Below, in pieces: positions 34,216 through 36,854 of a stretch of DNA of 36,854 nucleotides; the stretch's first letter is position 1; each line of letters begins with the position of its first letter. The DNA is from Chloroflexota bacterium (GTDB lineage Bacteria; Chloroflexota; Anaerolineae; Aggregatilineales; Phototrophicaceae), in assembly GCA_014338005.1 (NCBI GenBank), contig QUBZ01000040.1, positions 1 to 36,854 on the forward strand. The letters are read 5' to 3'. The position numbers and the translations under genes are program-made. The notes below the pieces were generated by a model, which searched no databases, was not told where the DNA came from, and saw nothing but the letters and a program-made list of their open reading frames with translations.

Positions 34216-34391
34216 AAATCGCAAATCCTGGCAGGTTTCAATATCAATAGTACGAATCTCCCCCATGCTATCTATTCTTAACGCGGCGGAAACCGGTGGT
34301 TTTTATCAATTCGCTGACATTCCATGAGGCAGACTTAAGGTATACTGAAACTTAAGCCTGAATAGTTAAATAACCACAAGGAGAGCGTGCC

Positions 34392-36854
34392 ATGCGCCCC
34401 CGGCGGGTTTCAACCAGTTTTTTAGCCGCGTTATTGGCCCTGATATGGGGTTTTTCGTCGTTTCAGATCAGCCGGGCGGCCACGTTCATCGTGACGAACG
34501 CGGACGATGACGGCGCGGGCAGTTTACGGCAGGCGATAGCCGACGCAAACGCTTCCATAGGCGTTCTGGACACGATTCAATTCAGCATTGACACGGGTAC
34601 GCAAACGATTTTCCTGCTTTCCGCGCTCAACATCACCGATCCTGTCATCATTGACGGCACGACGCAGCCGGGTTTTACCGGCTCGCCGCTGATTATACTT
34701 GACGGCTCTTCAGCCGTCCCAGGCGCGAATGGCATCATCATTTCCGGCGGCGGCAGCACGATCAGCGGCCTGGCTCTCGGCAGGTTCGAGGGCGCCGGCA
34801 TCCAGATTGCCGGCAGCGGCAGCATCATTACCAATAATTACATCGGCACGGATGGGGTTAACCCACTGCCAAACGGTATCGGTATCGAAATTCTTAGCAG
34901 CGGCAACCGGGTCGGCGGCATGGTCGGCGGCTCCGGCAATCTCATTACCAATAATGTCGGCCCCGGCATCATTATAAATGACGGTGGAGTACCGGGTGCT
35001 GCCGTCAACAACGCTATCCTGGGCAACACGATTTTTGACAACGGCGGGTTGGGTATTGACCTGTTCCCGGCTGGCGTCACGCTGAACGATGCAGGGGATG
35101 CGGATGGCGGGCCAAACAACCTTCAGAACTTCCCCGTCATTACGGCAGCCACGCCCGGCAGCGTTACCGGCACGCTCGCCAGCGCGCCGGATACCACCTA
35201 CCGCGTCGAATTTTATCGTAACGCCGCCTGCGACCCTTCCGGCTATGGCGAAGGGGAAAATTATCTTGATTATCTGGACGTAACCACTGACGCCGCAGGT
35301 GATGCCTCGTTTAATATTTCGGGACTGACGCTGATCGCCGGCGACTTTTTGACCGTGACGGCGACCGCGCCGAACAACGACACATCCGAGTTTTCGGAGT
35401 GTGTTGAGGTGGTGGACGCGCCGATTTACCTCTCCGCCCCCTTGCCAGACCCTGACCCCGGCAGCCTGCTGACGATCTTCACCACTGAAGGCGTGCCGGC
35501 CAGCGCCGTCATCCAGGTACGTAATCCCGGAACGGCAACGCTGAACATCACGCAGGTGAATTTAGATAATCTGACCGATTTTTCTCTGCTGTCGGCGGCC
35601 AGTTTTAATGTGCCTGCCGGGGGCGGCCCGATAACGATTGAGATTCAATGCGATGCTGACACCGGGCCGGGGCTGTTCACAACCGGGGTGACGGTCGAAC
35701 ATAACGCCGCCGGCAGCCCGGCCACCTACACCGTTGACTGCGACGTTGCCTCCGTACCCACGCCGGTTTACGTGTCCGCTCCTGCCCCTGGCGAGGTCAT
35801 AGACCTCGGCACGACCGCGTTCGGCAGTTCGGTCACCGGCAATCTGTATACTACCAATCTGGGGACGGCCAATCTGACCGTCTCCGAACCGGCAGCCGGC
35901 TTCTTCAGCGGGACGAACGCCGCAGACTTCAGCCTGGTAGCCGGAACAGCGCCGCCGTTTACGCTGGGGCCGGATGATGACTGGACGGTCGTAATCCGCT
36001 GCACACCCCTGGCCGCCGGCGACCGTACCGCCATACTCACCTTTGATACCACCGACCCGGTTCGCCCAAGCGTATCCTATACCCTTAACTGCCGCGCCCT
36101 GCTGCTGCTGTCCCCAACTGTCCTGCCAGACGGCGCGGTCGGCGTGCTTTATCCTGACCAGACCATCACAGCCAGCGGCGGCTCCGGGTCGTATACCTTT
36201 GACCTGTTTTCCGGTTCGCTGCCGCCCGGATTAACCCTGTCCCCCGGCGGCCTGCTGTCCGGCACGCCGACACTGGCCGGTACATTCCCGTTCACGGTCA
36301 GGGCAGCCGACGATGCCGACAATACGATCACCGGAACGCAAAACTATACCATCATCATCACTGATGCCGTTCCCGGCTACGACTCCTCGCCCGCGCCGAC
36401 CGCGACTATCAACGTCGGCACATCCACCGTCGGCACGCCCGTCACCACCACCCTCACGATCAGCGAAACCGGTAACGCCCCGCTCGATGTCGGGCTGTTC
36501 GGCGGCTCGCTGGCGACCGCCATCACCGGCGCGAACGCCGCCGACTTCACCATCACCGCCCCGGCTTTCCCCTTCACGATTGCCGACGGCGGCGCGAACC
36601 AGCCTATCACCATCCAGTGTATTCCCGGCGGCGAAGGGCTGCGCTCCGCCACCCTGACGCTCACATCCAATGACCCGGCCTGGCCGACCATCGCCTACCC
36701 GCTCGAATGCACCGGCACGGCTGTGCTGACGCCCGGTTACGACTCCACTCCTGTTCCCGGCAGCACCATCAACCTGACGACCACTCAGGGCAGCCCGGTC
36801 AGCACCAATATCGCCGTCTCCAACCCCGGCAGCGCCCCACTCAACGTTACCAGC
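34392..36854 (+). CDS. Large secreted beta-helix/Ig-like surface protein (partial)
   Basis: Open for 821 codons from the ATG at 34392 (AAGGAGAG upstream) to the window edge; the C-terminus is missing. Residues 1-30 are a signal peptide (RRVSTSFLAALLALIWG). Residues about 31-60 are a CSLREA-like start (FIVTNADDDGAGSLRQAIADA). Up to about 235 follows a right-handed beta-helix of short glycine/asparagine-rich turns (SGGGSTISGLALG, GSGSIITNNYIGT). From about 350 there are repeated ASH/choice-of-anchor-D modules with NAADFSLVAG, NAADFTITAP and closing SYTLNC/AYPLEC, with a putative Ig domain (ASGGSGSYTF, LPPGLTLS, GGLLSGTPTLAGTFPFTV) near 600-660. Such proteins are exported and often displayed on the cell surface. 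No catalytic motif is seen. Anchor type cannot be read because the end is missing. Confidence 0.9.
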   Translation, partial: MRPRRVSTSFLAALLALIWGFSSFQISRAATFIVTNADDDGAGSLRQAIADANASIGVLDTIQFSIDTGTQTIFLLSALNITDPVIIDGTTQPGFTGSPLIILDGSSAVPGANGIIISGGGSTISGLALGRFEGAGIQIAGSGSIITNNYIGTDGVNPLPNGIGIEILSSGNRVGGMVGGSGNLITNNVGPGIIINDGGVPGAAVNNAILGNTIFDNGGLGIDLFPAGVTLNDAGDADGGPNNLQNFPVITAATPGSVTGTLASAPDTTYRVEFYRNAACDPSGYGEGENYLDYLDVTTDAAGDASFNISGLTLIAGDFLTVTATAPNNDTSEFSECVEVVDAPIYLSAPLPDPDPGSLLTIFTTEGVPASAVIQVRNPGTATLNITQVNLDNLTDFSLLSAASFNVPAGGGPITIEIQCDADTGPGLFTTGVTVEHNAAGSPATYTVDCDVASVPTPVYVSAPAPGEVIDLGTTAFGSSVTGNLYTTNLGTANLTVSEPAAGFFSGTNAADFSLVAGTAPPFTLGPDDDWTVVIRCTPLAAGDRTAILTFDTTDPVRPSVSYTLNCRALLLLSPTVLPDGAVGVLYPDQTITASGGSGSYTFDLFSGSLPPGLTLSPGGLLSGTPTLAGTFPFTVRAADDADNTITGTQNYTIIITDAVPGYDSSPAPTATINVGTSTVGTPVTTTLTISETGNAPLDVGLFGGSLATAITGANAADFTITAPAFPFTIADGGANQPITIQCIPGGEGLRSATLTLTSNDPAWPTIAYPLECTGTAVLTPGYDSTPVPGSTINLTTTQGSPVSTNIAVSNPGSAPLNVTS

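Noticed and set aside
34332..34356. Promoter for the surface protein around TATACT at 34341
   Set aside because: A -10-like TATACT exists, but no -35 hexamer is at usable spacing; only the repeated ACTTAAG is certain.
1..36854. CRISPR array or prophage
   Set aside because: No regularly spaced direct repeats, cas-like genes, integrase or phage structural genes were seen.

Overview
The window reads as one GC-rich (roughly 55-60% by eye) bacterial chromosome segment, densely packed on both strands. No ribosomal marker is present, so taxonomy is inference. The mix of MalEFG-type and polyamine-type ABC importers, GH65 phosphorylase, DUF624 protein, six-gene Mrp antiporter, archaeal-type cupin phosphoglucose isomerase, DUF4397 and choice-of-anchor-D surface proteins resembles Chloroflexota (Anaerolineae-like) genomes; this is a guess. 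There are no CRISPR arrays, rRNAs or intact mobile elements.

Layout. (1) 1-3780, minus strand: type II thioesterase, Sfp-type phosphopantetheinyl transferase and a type I polyketide synthase (KS and most of AT) that runs off the left edge. (2) 4013-4678: secreted DUF4397 protein, closed by a terminator shared with the facing gene. (3) 4761-10370: GT4 glycosyltransferase, an asparagine-synthetase-like protein whose Cys2 is replaced by Ser, a Wzx-type flippase and a thymidylate-kinase-like protein; probably cell-surface glycan work. (4) 10483-18630: a LacI-regulated disaccharide locus. GH65 phosphorylase, a sugar-binding protein broken by one in-frame TAA, two permeases, a DUF624 protein and beta-phosphoglucomutase are read leftward from a promoter whose start region carries a perfect CG-centred palindrome. 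The LacI gene lies convergent at the far end.

(5) 18768-24838: mrpA(B)-C-D-E-F-G sodium/proton antiporter operon, minus strand, with a strong sigma-70 promoter and a leader of about 195 nt. (6) 24946-30565: rightward polyamine-type ABC importer with a gamma-aminobutyraldehyde dehydrogenase between binding protein and ATPase, like the E. coli ydcSTUV-patD set. (7) 30581-31057: IS3-family remnant and a tRNA-Glu(CTC) with its own promoter and terminator. (8) 31298-34215: fucose/arabinose-isomerase-fold protein, DUF1349 protein and cupin phosphoglucose isomerase. (9) 34392 to the right edge: a very large secreted beta-helix/Ig-type surface protein, unfinished.

The clearest biological stories are the phosphorolytic disaccharide pathway (import, phosphorolysis to beta-glucose-1-phosphate, conversion to glucose-6-phosphate) with a visible operator, the polyamine uptake/oxidation operon, and the self-contained start of a polyketide cluster. 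I see no wholly new multi-gene system. The best candidates for something undescribed are the Ser2 asparagine-synthetase homologue in a glycan context, the isomerase/DUF1349/cupin trio, and the structured mrp leader.
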